From Lactarius indigo (Eukaryota; Basidiomycota; Agaricomycetes; Russulales; Russulaceae), in NCBI GenBank assembly GCA_025766275.1, contig JAFKAC010000012.1, positions 434,001 through 498,000 on the forward strand: a stretch of DNA of 64,000 nucleotides. The letters are read 5' to 3'. Below, piece after piece: positions 47,036 to 60,400 of this stretch (its first letter is position 1; each line of letters opens with the position of its first letter). The notes under the pieces are model-generated. The model searched no databases. It saw only the letters and a list, made by a program, of their open reading frames with translations, and was not told the DNA's origin. The position numbers and the translations under genes were made by a program.

Positions 47036-47323
47036 ATGTCTCAAACATCAAGCACAACCACAGCTTCCTCACGCTTCCAAGACATTTTCAATGCTGCCTT
47101 AAAATCATATCAAAAGCAGACCAAGAAGGACCTTATCGCACATCCACTCGCCTCCCAGTTGGAATCGTGCAACTCAATTAGCGCCATCTTTGTTGTGCTT
47201 CAAGATCAAGTTCGGGAATTCAATCAAGCTCGTAGCGGCGATGAGAGAGCGACAAAGTGGTTGATCCCAACCGTGAACATCCTTTACTCGTTTTCTGCCG
47301 CCATATCGGAGGGCGTCGGTCTG
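47036..47323 (+). pseudogene. Solo Goodbye-domain first exon; NLR body deleted
   Basis: 288 nt, the same length as exon 1 of the intact NLR at 57463, reading MSQTSSTTTASSRFQDIFNA, LKSYQKQTKKDLIAHPLASQ, then NSISAIFVVLQDQVREFNQA and SAAISEGVGL, and ending in the same donor gtaagtct. The fungal STAND N-terminal Goodbye domain is predicted to relay NLR signals. Downstream, homology to the intact gene stops within intron 1 (about 47370) and resumes at about 47415 with sequence that follows the stop of the intact NLR (about 61297). About 3.5 kb has therefore been lost. If read on, the ORF stops after VSLNT (at 47341), so a roughly 100-aa Goodbye-only peptide is conceivable. Confidence 0.82.
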
Positions 47324-47414
47324 GTAAGTCTCAACACTTGATCTAATGTAAGCATCTCTGACATATGTTTTCAAGCACTCGACCGTGACGCAGATTCGTG
47401 CGATGCGGGTGGCG

Positions 47415-48034
47415 CTCACGTGATCATTTCTCGCTGGGCTGGTGTGTGGATTGCACCCAATTCATAACACCGACCCCCGCCTCTTACTCCAAGTACATCA
47501 GTCGGCACACGCACGCCCACGACATGAACATTCGACTTAAATCAAGAGCACACTCTCGTCCAGGTACTAGTGAAACTCACTCCCTTTTTAAACCCTCTTT
47601 GCCTGCTAAGAGCCTCTCCTCACCATTCATCCGCCCGCCCGCTACTTTGCTTTCCTACGCTGCAGATTGAGAAATATTACGTATATTATCGCCTTTGTAT
47701 GGGGCTGCGTAGAGCGTTGACGATCGGTAGGTGGAACAGGTTCGCGGTAAAAGCCGTCGAGCACGCACAAGTACGCTCATTCCCCGACAGTTGTCATCGA
47801 ATCCCCTTTCTAGTTGCCTTCTGACGAAACCCCACAGACGTACTGCTTGAGAAGATCCCTCCGCGCGCGAGTTGAAGCTCACAAAAAAATACCACTTTGG
47901 GGGTGTGGGCCGAACTCAGCGCGGGTTCCCGGAGTGTGCGATAGCGCCGCTCACGAGCCTTATGGGGACTGGACGAAGAGCAATGGCGTGCCTTTATCAA
48001 TTCGTGTCTCCGACACGAATGTATCCTACCTCCT
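47415..48034 (+). repeat. Downstream part of the segmental duplication (copy B)
   Basis: Matches about 61297-61790, including tcctacgctgcagat...gagaaa and gcggtaaaagccgtcgagcacgc. No gene. Confidence 0.7.
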
Positions 48035-48775
48035 ACCCCCTTCCACGTCTTTACCGCTGATCTTCGTGTAGCGCATCATGCGCGATCCAATCATCAACGA
48101 CACAGAAAACTGCGTTGTCGTCAGCCCAGCAGCTCGTACGGAGGGCGAGGCGGTCTATCATCAGCCAGTTCTCGCCTCGTCCGAGTTCTCATCTGACTCA
48201 ATTAGCAATTGGCACCCGAGAACCTCCACCCCACACGTGAGAGGGAGCAGCTGCATCGCATACACCTACACATCCGCCGCGACATTAGATACGAGAACAT
48301 GTACGTTGACGTTGACATCTCAACGAGCGATGGGGGGCCTATGGCAGCCACGCTCGCCCCAGCTCCTTGACGACGTCTGCGCCCAACCCAGTAAACTCGA
48401 ATATACTTTCCCCTCGTCCCACACGTCCCCTTTGACCTCCGACCCATCCACCAGCGACCACGGCAAAGGCCAAAACTCTCGCTTTTCAAACAACCATCAT
48501 TATGAACCCGACAAATCCCCCCCCCCGCAGCCATGAAGTAGAAACCGAAGTCGGGAAGCACAAACAGGTGTGGTCCGTCTCAGAGCATCATCTCCTCGAC
48601 TGCTCACTGAGATCCTCGACGGTGAGAAAAATTGGTACGAAACACCGTTTTTGTCTATGCCTGAGAAAACATAAATGCTTACGTCTTTCTAATAGGTGGT
48701 CCAAGCTATAGGTGGCCACCGCCCTCCGTGTCAGGTCGCGAGTCGCTTACAAATGTATTGGTGTGAACGTGGAGC
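48035..48775 (+). pseudogene. ZZZ3-like pseudogene fragment (copy B)
   Basis: Corresponds to exons 4-5 and the last intron of the gene at 31472. Remnants of TTQKTALSSAQQLVRRARR-type sequence in broken frames are followed by WSVSEHHLLD. The last intron keeps gtacgaaacaccg and aataggtggtccaag, then a shortened SANT 3' half. Several frameshifts and deletions; no open reading frame. Confidence 0.75.
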
Positions 48776-49951
48776 GGCACAACTTCACATCGACCTACTA
48801 TGAGTATGTTCAACGTAGACGTGTCTAGTTATTGTTATTCGACTTCCCATGCGACGTGATGCACTATTGAATCCATCTTCGCCGATTGTTCCGGACACGT
48901 CCGTGTCATTCATTCTTTTCCGTGAAGAAGGTATCCTCGCCGTCTTGAGCGTATCCGGAATACATTCGCCATATCACTGGCATTAACAGCCGGTGATGCA
49001 TCTCGTGACGCAAACACTGGCAAGTTGGTGAGACTGGCCTTTTCCTAAGCAATATGAGGTTTATACAGTTGGAATTGGCGAGACAGGCCGTCCTTTCGTT
49101 CAGACAACTGATCCATGTTCTCGAACGTCAGCGCCACTGCAAGTGTTTGATTGCTCTCAGACAGGGGTACGGTATCCCGTACTACGTATATGCGTACCGT
49201 GAGAATACTAGTAGAGCTTGGAATATGGCAGCGATATTAATGTCGTCACATGGACATGGCCAGCTGTCCTTGGACGTGTCCGCTGTGTATGAGTCTGAAC
49301 AAAAATGCCCCGCGCTCATGCCGCGGAGTCATGCTAGTCACGGTCATGGGCGGGATACCATTTTGTCAGCCATCAACTTTTTCTGTTATCACAGACGGAG
49401 TCACCCCACGAATGGGTCTGCCCTCCGAGTCCTAGACTTTGCTTGATATTTCTAAATTTCACGAGATCGCATGGACCACCTCAGCCCACCCTGAAGCAGG
49501 TCCGGATAGCCATTGCGGCTACAAGGCGGTCCCTCAGAAAGGTCCCATCTAAGTCCAAGGTTGGCTCAGCGCTGACTCAGGCTTTCACATCCAATTAATC
49601 CGCAAATGCTGTAACTCCTAGATAAGCCTGACATGGCATGTAGTCAGATGGATGCCAAATGATAGGACCCCCATCAAAAGGTCCCATGACCACCGGAGCG
49701 GTAATTGATAGCACCACGCGGCGTGGTTTCACAGACGCTCGAACCGTCATTCCCTAGGACCCCCAATACATTCTCCTGCCAGTGCAGGCAAATCATTCTC
49801 GCATAGCTAGTATGTCCACTTCACAAGACGCGGAACACTGGCATCTACTCTTCAATTCGTGCGTAGTAGATGAACTTTGGTCAATGATTTCCTAATGACC
49901 CATTATTCCTGGACAGCCCCAGTCCCACCTTGAGTCCCACAGCATCGCAAG
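48776..49951. other. Spacer upstream of the C2-NACHT-WD40 gene
   Basis: No recognisable gene. An ATG at 49812 (MSTSQDAEHWHLLF) with a possible donor is present but cannot be spliced in phase with the downstream exons. Confidence 0.35.
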
Positions 49952-52900
49952 ATGCAGGAAGAAGGTATGTCGATTACTTCTTTTGTGCAGCAATGTTCGC
50001 CCAAGAATCATCCCTGAATAGCGTAGGATCACAGGGAAGCCTATCCCAGCTATATGTTGAAGTGAATGGTATGTCTCTAAATCCGACTCGTTGACGCCTC
50101 AGGCTCGATAAGATTTTAATCTCTTGCTTAGTCCTCCGGGCAGACAATGTTCCCCGCATCAAGACAAAATATCCCTTCAAGAGGTCGTTCTTCGTTACTG
50201 TATCAAGTCGGGGGATAATGAAGAACACGGCAAGCGCTCAGGCTGAGGGACAGACGGTAAATTGGGGCCAGAACCTTGACGCCTTGTGGGTCTTTCCTTT
50301 TTCCCCTCCAATTTCGCTGAAAGTTCTGTTCAGTCTGGTACAACCGTCTTCACATCTTACATTTTGTCTTTATGCGAAGCGGATGGCACACCCCGATATC
50401 CTTATAGGAACAAATGAGATACCGATACCTGTCGTGTCTCAAATCGGTTCGTCTTTACTTGTGTTTCCCATTCGTTCAACTGATTCAACTAAACACCTCG
50501 CATGTAGGTGTCCCTCTTTTTCTCCAGAGTGGTGATGGGACAACTGGACAATCGACGCAGCCAGTCACACTCTACATAACTGTCATCGTTTCAGCGGACG
50601 TTGCCTTTCCGATCTTTCCTGACAGCTCCTCGAAAATAACAGAACTCACCGAAGATGATGTTTCTCTTGCTGAAGAAGTTACTACATCCTCAAGGTCTCC
50701 TCGCTCCGGTAATCCCATTCAATCCACCGTCCCCGAACTTCTTTTACCCCCACTGCATCACATTCCCATCAAGACCGGCACCCCTATGCCACATGGCCAG
50801 GCAAAGATGTCGCCTACTGAGGATCCTCAAGTTGCTCTCCATCGCGCCGGTGAAGCTATGAGGCTGATTGAGCCAACTGACCTCTCAAATACGTGGGAAA
50901 CGGCCGTCAGGAGGGTCAAGTGGGTGATGGATACGTTGGGCCCAATTGCGGAAGTGCGTGTGATATATATTTTTGTTTATTTTGACTGAGCCGACTTTCG
51001 ATCTCAGCTTTCCCCGTTTGCGAAGATGGCGCATGGTCTGCTTTTGGCAATCCCCAAGGTACGTCCGTTTGCGTCATTGTCAGGACAAGATACTCATACA
51101 GTATTTATCTGGTCGGTAGACGCTCCTAGAACAGTATCAACGCGACGACAATGTCCGAAGCCTACTAAATGCTATGCACGACGCGTTTGATTTCGCATGT
51201 CACGAAAGCACCTTGAAGTCCATCAAGCCCGAGTCCAAGCAAGCTCAAATTCTCACTCTCATGCTACAGGATGTTTGTAATTGCTGTGACTTCATCCGAT
51301 CGTATGCAAATGACTCGCGGTTTTGTACGTTGTCCGACTCTTCGCCTACTTGGCTAGTGTAAACGTGCTATTTTCAGGGCAACGGACGTTGAGGAATATG
51401 GATGGCGGAGCCGAGAAAAAAATCAAAGACTTGTCCGCGGCCTTTATCGAACACCGAAGAGTTTTCGTGGACCAGGCCACCATCTCTACGGAGATTACCA
51501 CGTTTCAAATTCTGGATGATGTGGGAATAATTTCGGCCAAGGTAGATGGGATATCTACTCAGCTTCAGTGGGTGTCAAGCCAAGTTCCAGACACCGGTAC
51601 GTAGTCTTTATGGCCTGTGGCTTATCGTCCTGATGATCGTCCTAGAATTGGATGCAAAAATCAGAGAAATCCCCTACGGGACAGGCTCACGATTTACACC
51701 CGAAAAGGGCTGTCTAACGGGAACTCGCACGGCTTTTCTGGACTTCATTGTCGATTGGGTGAACGACCCCGCTGCCGAGCGGGGTCTCGTTCTACTCGGA
51801 CAAGCAGGCACGGGAAAGTCATCCATTGCGCATGAGATCGCGGGTCGCTTCGATAAAATGCACCGTCTTACGTCATGCTTTATCTTTTTACGGAAGGAGC
51901 AGTCCAAACCTTATCACCTCTTCACGACTCTTGCTCGCGATCTCGCCGACCGTTATCCTTCATTTAAAACCGCACTTGGAAGGATCGTAAAGGAAAACTC
52001 CTCTCTTCGAGCCGGCACACGCGACTATGATACCCTGTTCGAATCCCTTATCCTGGAACCGCTTAAGGACCTGCACATCGTCGGTCCTATTCTTGTTGTA
52101 ATCGACGCCCTGGACGAGAGTGGGGACGCCACTGGCCACATCGGGTTGCATACTTTTCTCGCGAAAAACCTCATCAAACTCCGGTCGAACTTCCGTGTGT
52201 TTATCACCTCGAGACCGGAGGACGGCATCGAGTCTGCGTTCATTGACGCGCCATCAGTTAAAATCAAATACATGGACGATCGTGTGCTAGCTGCTACGGC
52301 TCATGACGATATCCTCGCGTTTCTTCAGGAGAAGCTCCCTTCAAACGAATACAGGAAGTATGGCCGCGCACTGGCAGCAGGGGGTGAGGGTGTGTTTCAG
52401 TGGGCGGCGGTCGCATGTGGATACATCTTAAACCCTCCCGATTTCTTTGGCCTGGACAAACGAAAATGCATAGAGCATCTTTTGAGGTTCTCCGCGGATC
52501 GTTATGGACAAGGTCCCCTGGACGACTTATACAAACAAGTCCTCGAAGGGTACTTCACGCACCCGGCATCACGGTCACTCTTTCGCTCTGTCATAGGGCA
52601 GCTCATCACTTCAATTGAACCCCTCACTATCCGCTCCCTGACCACTCTGCGAAAACATGCCTCAGACGTCTCCGGGGACGACTGCGATGCCGTTGTTACG
52701 TTGCTCCGCCGCCTTGGCTCGTTGTTGAGTAATGTCAATTCGGTGGATCAAAATCTTCCCATCGTTTCTCTCCATACATCATTCCGCGATTTCCTCACCA
52801 ATAAAGACAAGAGCGGGGATTTTTGTGTTGACGTTCATGATGCTCACCGTACATTGACTCATTCCTGTCTCGGTCTACTGGTTTATGGCCTCAGATTCAA

Positions 52901-55484
52901 CATCTGCAATCTCGAATCGTCGTATATTGCCAACAATGATGTTAAAGACCTTAACACCCGCGTTGACAAGTACATGCAACCTGCTCTGTTGTATGCCTGC
53001 CGTTTCTGGGACGACCATTTGAAACATACTGATTTGAAATTTGATCTATTTGGAAAACTTCAAACTTTCCTTACGGAGAAATTCCTTTTTTGGCTGGAGG
53101 CGCTCAGCTTGACGGGCGATATGGATTTAGCTTCACGAGCGTTCTCAACTCTGAATATGTGGTTGGCGTCTGCTAGTCAAGGTGTGAGTATAACTGTTGA
53201 TTCGATGAGAAAGGTCAACAGTTAATAACTACGGTCACAATAGGTTTCCCAGATGGAACTAGAGAGATTCAGGTCATTCGTCAATGATGCCTCCGTGTTT
53301 GTACGGTATTTTGGGATGACCATGGCAAAAAGTGCCCCGCACGTCTATCTTTCTGCCCTACCATTTGCGCCAACTTGTTCTCTTGTCTCTGCACATTATT
53401 CCAGTTCATTTCCTCGAATACTACGTGTGGAACGTGGACAATTGTCTCATTGGCCATCATCAGAGATGGTGATTTCAAATGTTGGGGACACGGTCCTTTC
53501 CATTGCGCCCTCACCAGATGGCCGGCGCATCGTTTCAGGGTCGCGCGATCAGACAATTCGTGTATGGAACGCCACGACAGGAGAGAGAGTTGCAGGCCCA
53601 TTTACGGGACACGCGGATTGGGTCTTGTCCGTGGCATTCTCGCCAGATGGTCAGCGTATCGTCTCAGGTTCTTCCGAGGGAACAATTCGTGTGTGGAACG
53701 CCACGACGGGAGAATGTGTGACAGGCCCGCTTACCGAACACATGGATTCGGTCCAATCTGTGGCTTTCTCTCCGGATGGCCAACGCATCGCCTCGGGCTC
53801 GCGCGATCGAACAATTCGTGTGTGGGACGCTATCACAGGAGCGACGGTGGCAGACCCATTTACCGGACACAGTTATTCAGTCTGGTCTGTGGCATTCTCG
53901 CCAGATGGCCAGCGCATCACCTCGGGCTCCTCCGATCGGACAATTCGCGTGTGGAACGTCGCAACGGGAATGTGTGTCGCGGGCCCATTTACCGGACACA
54001 AGAATTCCGTCTGGTCAGTGGCATTCTCGCCAGATGGCCAGCGTATTGTTTCGGGCTCGCCCGACCGAACCATTCGTGTGTGGGACTCCACGACGGGAGT
54101 GTGTGTGGCGGCCCAATTTTCTGGACACACGGATTCGGTCCAGTCTGTAGCATTCTCGCCAGAGGGCCGGCGCATCGTCTCTGGATCGCTCGATCGAACA
54201 ATTCGTATTTGGGACGCCGCGACAGGAGAGAGGGTAGCAGGCCCGTTTACAGGACACGCAAATTCGGTGTTATCGGTGGCATTCTCGCCAGATGGCCAGC
54301 GCGTCATTTCAGGCTCTTCTGACCGAACAATTCGTGTGTGGAACGCCACGACAGGAGAGAGTCCGACCGGCCCACTTTCGGGACACACAAATTCGGTGCT
54401 GTCGGTGGCATTCTCGCCGGATGGCCGACGCGTCGTCTCGGGTTCTTCCGGTCGGACAATTCGTGTATGGAACGCCACGACAGGAGAGAGTGTAGCAGGC
54501 CCATTTATGGGACACACGGATTGGGTCTGGTCGGTGGCGTTCTCACCGGGTGGCCGGCGTATCGTTTCAGGCTCTTCAGACCGAACAATTCGTGTGTGGA
54601 ACGCCGCGACGGGAGAATGTGTTGCAGGCCCATTTTCTGGTCATACGAATTCGGTTCAGTCTGTGGCATTCTCGCCAGATGGCCAGCGCGTTGTCTCGGG
54701 TTCGAAAGATCGCACAATTCGTGTGTGGGACGCTGCAACTGGAGTGTGTGTGGCGGGCCCATTTTCTGGGCACTCGAATGAGGTCTTGTCTGTGGCATTC
54801 CTGCCAGATGGCCAGCGCATCATATCGGGTTCAAAAGATCGAACAATTCGCGTATGGGAGGCCACGACGGGAGAGAGAGCGGCGGGTCCATTTATTGGAC
54901 ACAAGAATTCGGTGTTGTCTGTAGCGCTCTCACCAGACGGCCAACGTATCGCCTCGGGCTCTTCCGATCGAACGATCCGCGTGTGGAACATTACGACTGG
55001 AGAGTGTGTGGCTGGCCCATGTACTGGGCACACGGATTGGGTCTGGTCTGTGGCATTCTCACGAGATGGCCGGCGCCTCGTCTCGGGCTCTTCAGATCGA
55101 ACAATTTATGTCTGGAACGCAATAACGGGAGAGTGTGTGGCGGGTCCGTTTACCGGACATGCGTCTTCGATCCAGTCTGTGGCATTCTCCCCAGATGGCC
55201 AGCGGATTGTCTCGGGCTCTTCCGATCGGACAATTCGCATGTTAAGCTCCGCAACATGGAAGACAGAAATTAAAAGAGACGTCGGCTTCACTGACCACTC
55301 CGTGATTGACAACGAGGGATGGATACGTGGTAGTAAAGGTGAACTATTAATGTGGATCCCGCTGATACATAGAGCGCATCTTCACCGCCCAAGTAATATT
55401 TGGATTTCCGGCGAACATGAAACTCGCATTGATCTTTCTAATTTCGTGCATGGACGTAGTTGGGCTACTTGTATTTATACCTAA
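49952..55484 (+). CDS. NLR-type protein: C2 - NACHT - 14 WD40 repeats, complete
   Basis: Fungal STAND protein thought to sense non-self and trigger cell death. Exons 49952-49964, 49991-50068, 50132-50285, 50334-50446, 50508-50953, 51008-51058, 51120-51324, 51378-51596, 51646-53183 and 53244-55484; phases close, about 1,685 aa. N-terminal C2-like domain: QLYVEVNVLRADNVPRIKTK, then SFFVTVSS, LDAFLVQPSSHLTFCLYAKR, QSTQPVTLYITV. A helical linker follows. NACHT: Walker A GLVLLGQAGTGKSSIAHEIA, Walker B ILVVIDALDESGD, sensor FITSRPEDG. C-terminus: 14 WD40 units of 43 aa (SVAFSPDGQRIVSGS / RTIRVW), enough for two seven-blade propellers. The first exon (MQEE) is the least certain: it is the only upstream ATG that fits the phase. 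No stop or shift seen. Confidence 0.9.
53486..55270 (+). repeat. WD40-coding tandem repeat (129-bp units, 14 copies)
   Basis: Neighbouring units are nearly alike at the DNA level (ctgtggcattctcgccagatggcc, tcgaacaattcgtgtgtgg). Differences concentrate right after the GH (ADWVL, MDSVQ, SYSVW, KNSVW, TNSVL, SNEVL) and at a few loop positions. Confidence 0.9.
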
Positions 55485-56829
55485 GTAGAACCATTATGGA
55501 AATCTACAGTTTCGGGATGTTCGGTAAACCCGGAAAGGCGAACCTGAAGCAAGACGCGAAGCGCCCATTGAAACCGACCAATTCGGCGAGGAGTGGGCAC
55601 AGCGGTGTTTTGCTATATACTGCTTCAACTAAAGTGGCTAGGAAAGCGAGTTTCCTAGATGAACTCGCAACTCTTTATCCGCACTTGTACAAGTCCCTTA
55701 AATTCTCGGAGCCCTACCCAGGAAGTCCAGAAGACCTCTCGCTCAATTTCACCGTGACTGAGACGGTACTTGTATCAAATCGGCGAATTCCGAGTCGGTG
55801 CTTAAAAAATACCTCAGAATTTGGCGCCGCTCCGACGGTTGACCTCAAAAACAGCGGTTGAACCCTATCCCCGAATGATAAGCCCGAGTACATCTTCCCC
55901 GCGTCGCACTACTACCTCACGAAGTAAATCAACGTCGGGATTTACTGCGCTTCGTCAGGAACGTCGGGATATAGCCCCTTCTGTATGCGCCTCTGCGTGA
56001 ATCTGCTCAAAGTATCGTCGTACATATCGTTCCTAATGCCAATGCCTCGAACTGAACCAAAAGTCCCTCCCCTTAAACCACACAGCTCGCTCGCAACCAA
56101 AGCGAACAAGTCATCCACCAGAAACGCCTGCGGGTGATTCCTCCGGTGCGAGGTTCGGCTGGGGGTACTCCCCTCCGTATCCCATTAACCTGTCGATGTT
56201 GGCGTCCTAAGATGTCACGTTTTAGAATCACTTGTGTGGAGTCGTCAATTGTATCTTTTGCAATGACCTGTTTCGGTTCTCTCTCCTTGGGTTTAGATAG
56301 TCCCCATGACAAGGCGAAGAACAAAGTCGAGACCCTGCCTACCTTCAAGGCCCACATCCGTACAGGAAAATGTGAGAGGCACGCGCGCACCTGAACTATC
56401 GAAGTTTATAGGCCCCTGTTAGACTCAGCTACATTGCAGTGCATGTGTATTATACTGGGCTGCGGATATCGTTGCAAAAAGAGCTTGTTGTTCGGTTGCA
56501 TATAATCTCGAACGAACAGCGGTGAAATCCGTCGATTCCATCCGCAGGGCAACAAGCGGGTTCCGGGCGACGGTGCTGCCTGGTGTACCGTAATGAACGT
56601 TGAAGCCAGGTCTCCAAACTTGAACTTTGATGGAGAGTACGAGTACGCCCAAGAGTCGAGATGGACCGACGAGAAAATCAGTGGGCGCAAACGTGCGGAT
56701 CATCGCGGCAGCCTTGGTCGCACGCAGCAACATTAGGTAAAACCGGAGGGACCGCAGCCTACTCTGCGCGGGCTCAGCTCTTACCTCCCCCTCGATCGCC
56801 GCTTGCGCACGCCTCGCCCCGGCAGATTA
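55485..56829. other. Spacer between the two NLR genes
   Basis: An ORF at 55460-55861 overlaps the NLR stop codon in another frame and has no family signature. From about 56780 the sequence enters the NLR-associated duplication. Confidence 0.35.
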
Positions 56830-57462
56830 GGAAGACCGCAACGAGCATAGAGCTTCATTGCTACATGGAAGCTGTCCGAGAGTATGCCCAGGTCGGTAGG
56901 AATTACAGTACGTATATGCGGGGCACGGGAAGAATACTTTGCTCCAACGATGAGGATGATTTTACCCGTCAGATTTGGAAAGTCGCGCATTGGGTCGTAA
57001 GCCATGGGAGAATAGGAATATGGGTATACAGTGCGTTGATAGACAACGAAGGTATAGGATTCACGTCTTACGATTATTGAGTACTGCCGCAAACTTGGGT
57101 TGCTGGTGGCTGGAATCGGAGTCCCGCCGGTCAATTCAAGGGAAGCGCCTGACTCCGAGCGGGGGGCGGCAGTTTCCGTTCCGAGTCCCTGTGATCCGCC
57201 ACGACGATGGTTTCTCTCTTTGAGAACCCTAGTGAATCGAATTCGAGTCCCTCCACACCTCTGGTGACTGCTACCCTGACAGTATCTGTTTGTGCGTCTA
57301 TCCTCGCGCCTATCATCACGTCCACGTTACATCGGCAGTCGCCGACGTCTTCCTAGGACACCTGACCGGGCGGTGTACACCTCTGCCTGGTCTTCACATT
57401 CCTCGTTCCTGTCATCGCCTCCTCATAACTTGGTCGCTTCCTCCACAGTCGCAACATCTGTC
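56830..57462 (+). repeat. Upstream part of the NLR-associated segmental duplication (copy C)
   Basis: Counterpart of 46346-47035, lying directly before the intact Goodbye-NACHT-ankyrin gene and presumably including its promoter. Confidence 0.75.
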
Positions 57463-60400
57463 ATGTCCCAGACATCAACCACAAGCGCAACTTCCTCGCG
57501 CTTCCAAGACATTTTCAATGCCGCCTTGAAGTCGTATCAAAAGCAGACCAAGAAAGACCTTATCGCGCACCCACTCGGTTCCCAATTGCAATCGTGCGAT
57601 TCAATCAGCGCCATCGTTGCTGTTCTTCAAGACCAAGTTCGGGAATTCGACCAGGCTCACAGTGGCGATGAGAGATTGACAAAGTGGTTGATCCCGACCG
57701 TGAATGTTCTGTACGCGTTTTCTGCTGCCCTCTCCGAGGGCGTCGGTCTGGTAAGTCTCGACATTTGAGTTAATGTAAGCCTCTCTGAGTTATGTTTTGT
57801 AGGTGTTTTCGCCTGCAAAAGCGATCTTTGCGGGAATCGGCGTCTTTCTTTCAGCAAGTACCCTATCTGTTCTTTACGCAGATCGTTCTGATATCAGTCT
57901 TATAGGCTGCCAAGGACGTTGCAGCTAGCAAAGATGTTCTCGCAGAGCTGTTTGAACGCATAGGGTCCTTTTTCAGCCGGCTTGAAAGCTACACTGAGGT
58001 GAAACCGACTACGGCGATGACGAACATAATCACGAAGATAATGGTGGAGGTGCTGATGATATTTGGGATGGCGACAAAAGAACTAAGGGGGGGATCGGCA
58101 AGTGAGTTTCCGATTGGCTGTCTCTTGATCCCCACTGAGGTGCGCGTAGAGAAGTTCCTGAAGAAATTGGCCGGAAGGACTGATCTGGAGGACGCGATCA
58201 AGAAGCTTGACAGATTGACGCAAGAGGAGGCTCGAATGGCGCTTGCGGAAGTTCTGAAGATCACACACATTGTCCGGGACGACGTGCAAGTAGTCGATGG
58301 CAAAGTGCAAGGCGTAGATGGCAAGGTAGACGAGATGGGCGGCAAAGTAAACGTCATGAGCGACAAGGTAGATGACGTGGACAACAAAGTCGACGACGTG
58401 GGCAATAAGGTCGACGATGTAGGCGATAAAGTCGACGACATCGGCGACAAGGTAGACGACATCGGCGACGAGATAGATGACGTGGGCGACAAGGTTGACG
58501 ACATCGGTGACAAATTAGACGATGTGGGTGGCAAAGTGGAGGATATGGGCGACAGAGTGCAACGCGTTGATGAAAAGGTCCAACTAGTTATCCACGGTGA
58601 GCGACCCATGGCCAGTCAGCCACCAATACCTTCTAACGTGTTTAATTTCAGACGGGAAGGAGGCAAAACTAATCATTCAACAGACGGCAAACAACGTAGA
58701 CGAAATTAAGTGTTCGTGATCTTTTAACATCGCTGATCTCGCTACGCGAGTTTAACCCTACTCACAGGGAATCAATTAACACAGCTCTTACGAGCATGGC
58801 TCTCTCCCGCCGATCCCTCTACAAATCACAACATTGCAAGAAAGGCTCAACACAAGGGAACCGCCGTGTGGTTCTTCCAAGACAGTATCTTCTTCGAATG
58901 GAAGTCTACTGGCTCCCTCTTGTGGATCCACGGAAAGCGTGCGTTTCCTTCAGCATTTTTTTGGGTTCGCACCTTCTGACAGACTCCGGATTTCGTAGCT
59001 GGCTCTGGGAAAAGCGTTATATGGTTTGTTGTTCCTTTCCTGCTTTCCTTTCGGAACTTATTTTTGTTGTCAGTTCCTCCGTTATTCAAGATATCATGGC
59101 TGTATGCGAAGCGGGATCAGCCATCATGGCCTACTTTTACTTCGACTTCAGGGATCTCAATAAACAAACCTGTCGCGACCTGCTACTTTCACTCGTATCC
59201 CAGCTTTCTACTTCCTCTAGCCCTTGCTGTGACATTCTCAACCGCGTTTACACTTCACACAAAAATGGCGCTCATCAGCCGAGTGACGACACCTTGAAAG
59301 AATGCCTCAAAGAGATGCTGAGACTCTCGGGGCAGGGTCCAATTTTCATCGTCCTGGATGCGCTCGACGAATGTCCAGACTCGTCCGGGATCCCATCTCC
59401 TCGTGACGAGGTCCTTCAACTCGTGAAGGAACTCGTCGACCTTGACCTGCGAGGGCTTCACATTTGCGCGACCAGCCGTCCCGAGGTCGATATCCGAGCT
59501 GTCCTCGAACCGCTGGCATTTCGTTCGGTTTCCCTACATCACCAAAGTGGACAACAAACGGACATCGCTGACTATGTCCGAACTGTCGTCAACTCACCTT
59601 CGAGTATGGCGATGAGAAGATGGAGAGCAGACGATAAGAAGCTTGTGATCGAGACGCTGACAGAGAGAGCCGACGGAATGTGAGAGCATCGAGTTATTCT
59701 ACGCTAAGAGGCGATTCTTATGTTGTTGAACAGGTTTAGATGGGTATTTTGCCAATTAGAGGCGCTGCGACATTGCTTCCCACCGAACCTGCGCCGATTC
59801 CTCAACGAATTGCCCGAGACGCTGGATGAAACATACGAGCGGATATTAAGGGGCATCAATAAGACTCAAAAGGATGACGCGCGTCGTCTGTTGCGATGCC
59901 TTACTGTCGCTAGCCGGCCGCTTCGAGTCGAGGAGCTCGCGGAGCTACTGGCGTTCGATTTTGAAGCGTCAAGCTCTGGAGGGATTCCGAAGTTGAAGGA
60001 CAGCTGGCGTTGGGATGATCAAGAGGAAGCTGTACTTTCGACGTGTTCAAGTTTGATCGCCGTTGTCCCAGACGGTGAATTCCGGGTGGTGCAATTCTCG
60101 CACTTTTCGGTGAAGGAATACCTGACGTCGGCTCGTCTGGCAAATTCACAAGGAGATGTCTCCCAGTTCCATGTTGGCCTCGAGCCAGCGCATACGATCC
60201 TGGCACAGGCGTGCCTGGGAACACTGCTCCGGCTGGACGAACATGCTGATGCCGAAGAGTTTCCTCTTGTTGAATACGCTGCTCGACACTGGGTGGACCA
60301 TGCCCAATTCGAGAAGGTGTCAACACGCGTGCAAGATGGGATGGACGATTTGTTTGACAGCTCCAAGCCACATTTCGCGGCGTGGCTCCGGGTGCACGAC

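Noticed and set aside
49812..49858. Upstream ATG exon for the C2-NACHT-WD40 gene
   Set aside because: Its donor phase does not fit any acceptor leading into the open frame at 49991; the ATG at 49952 does.
53375..54322. 315-aa plus-frame ORF and several minus-strand ORFs across the WD40 region
   Set aside because: Shadow frames of the 129-bp WD40 repeat.
55460..55861. 133-aa ORF after the first NLR
   Set aside because: Overlaps the NLR stop codon in another frame, has no family motif and no splice support.
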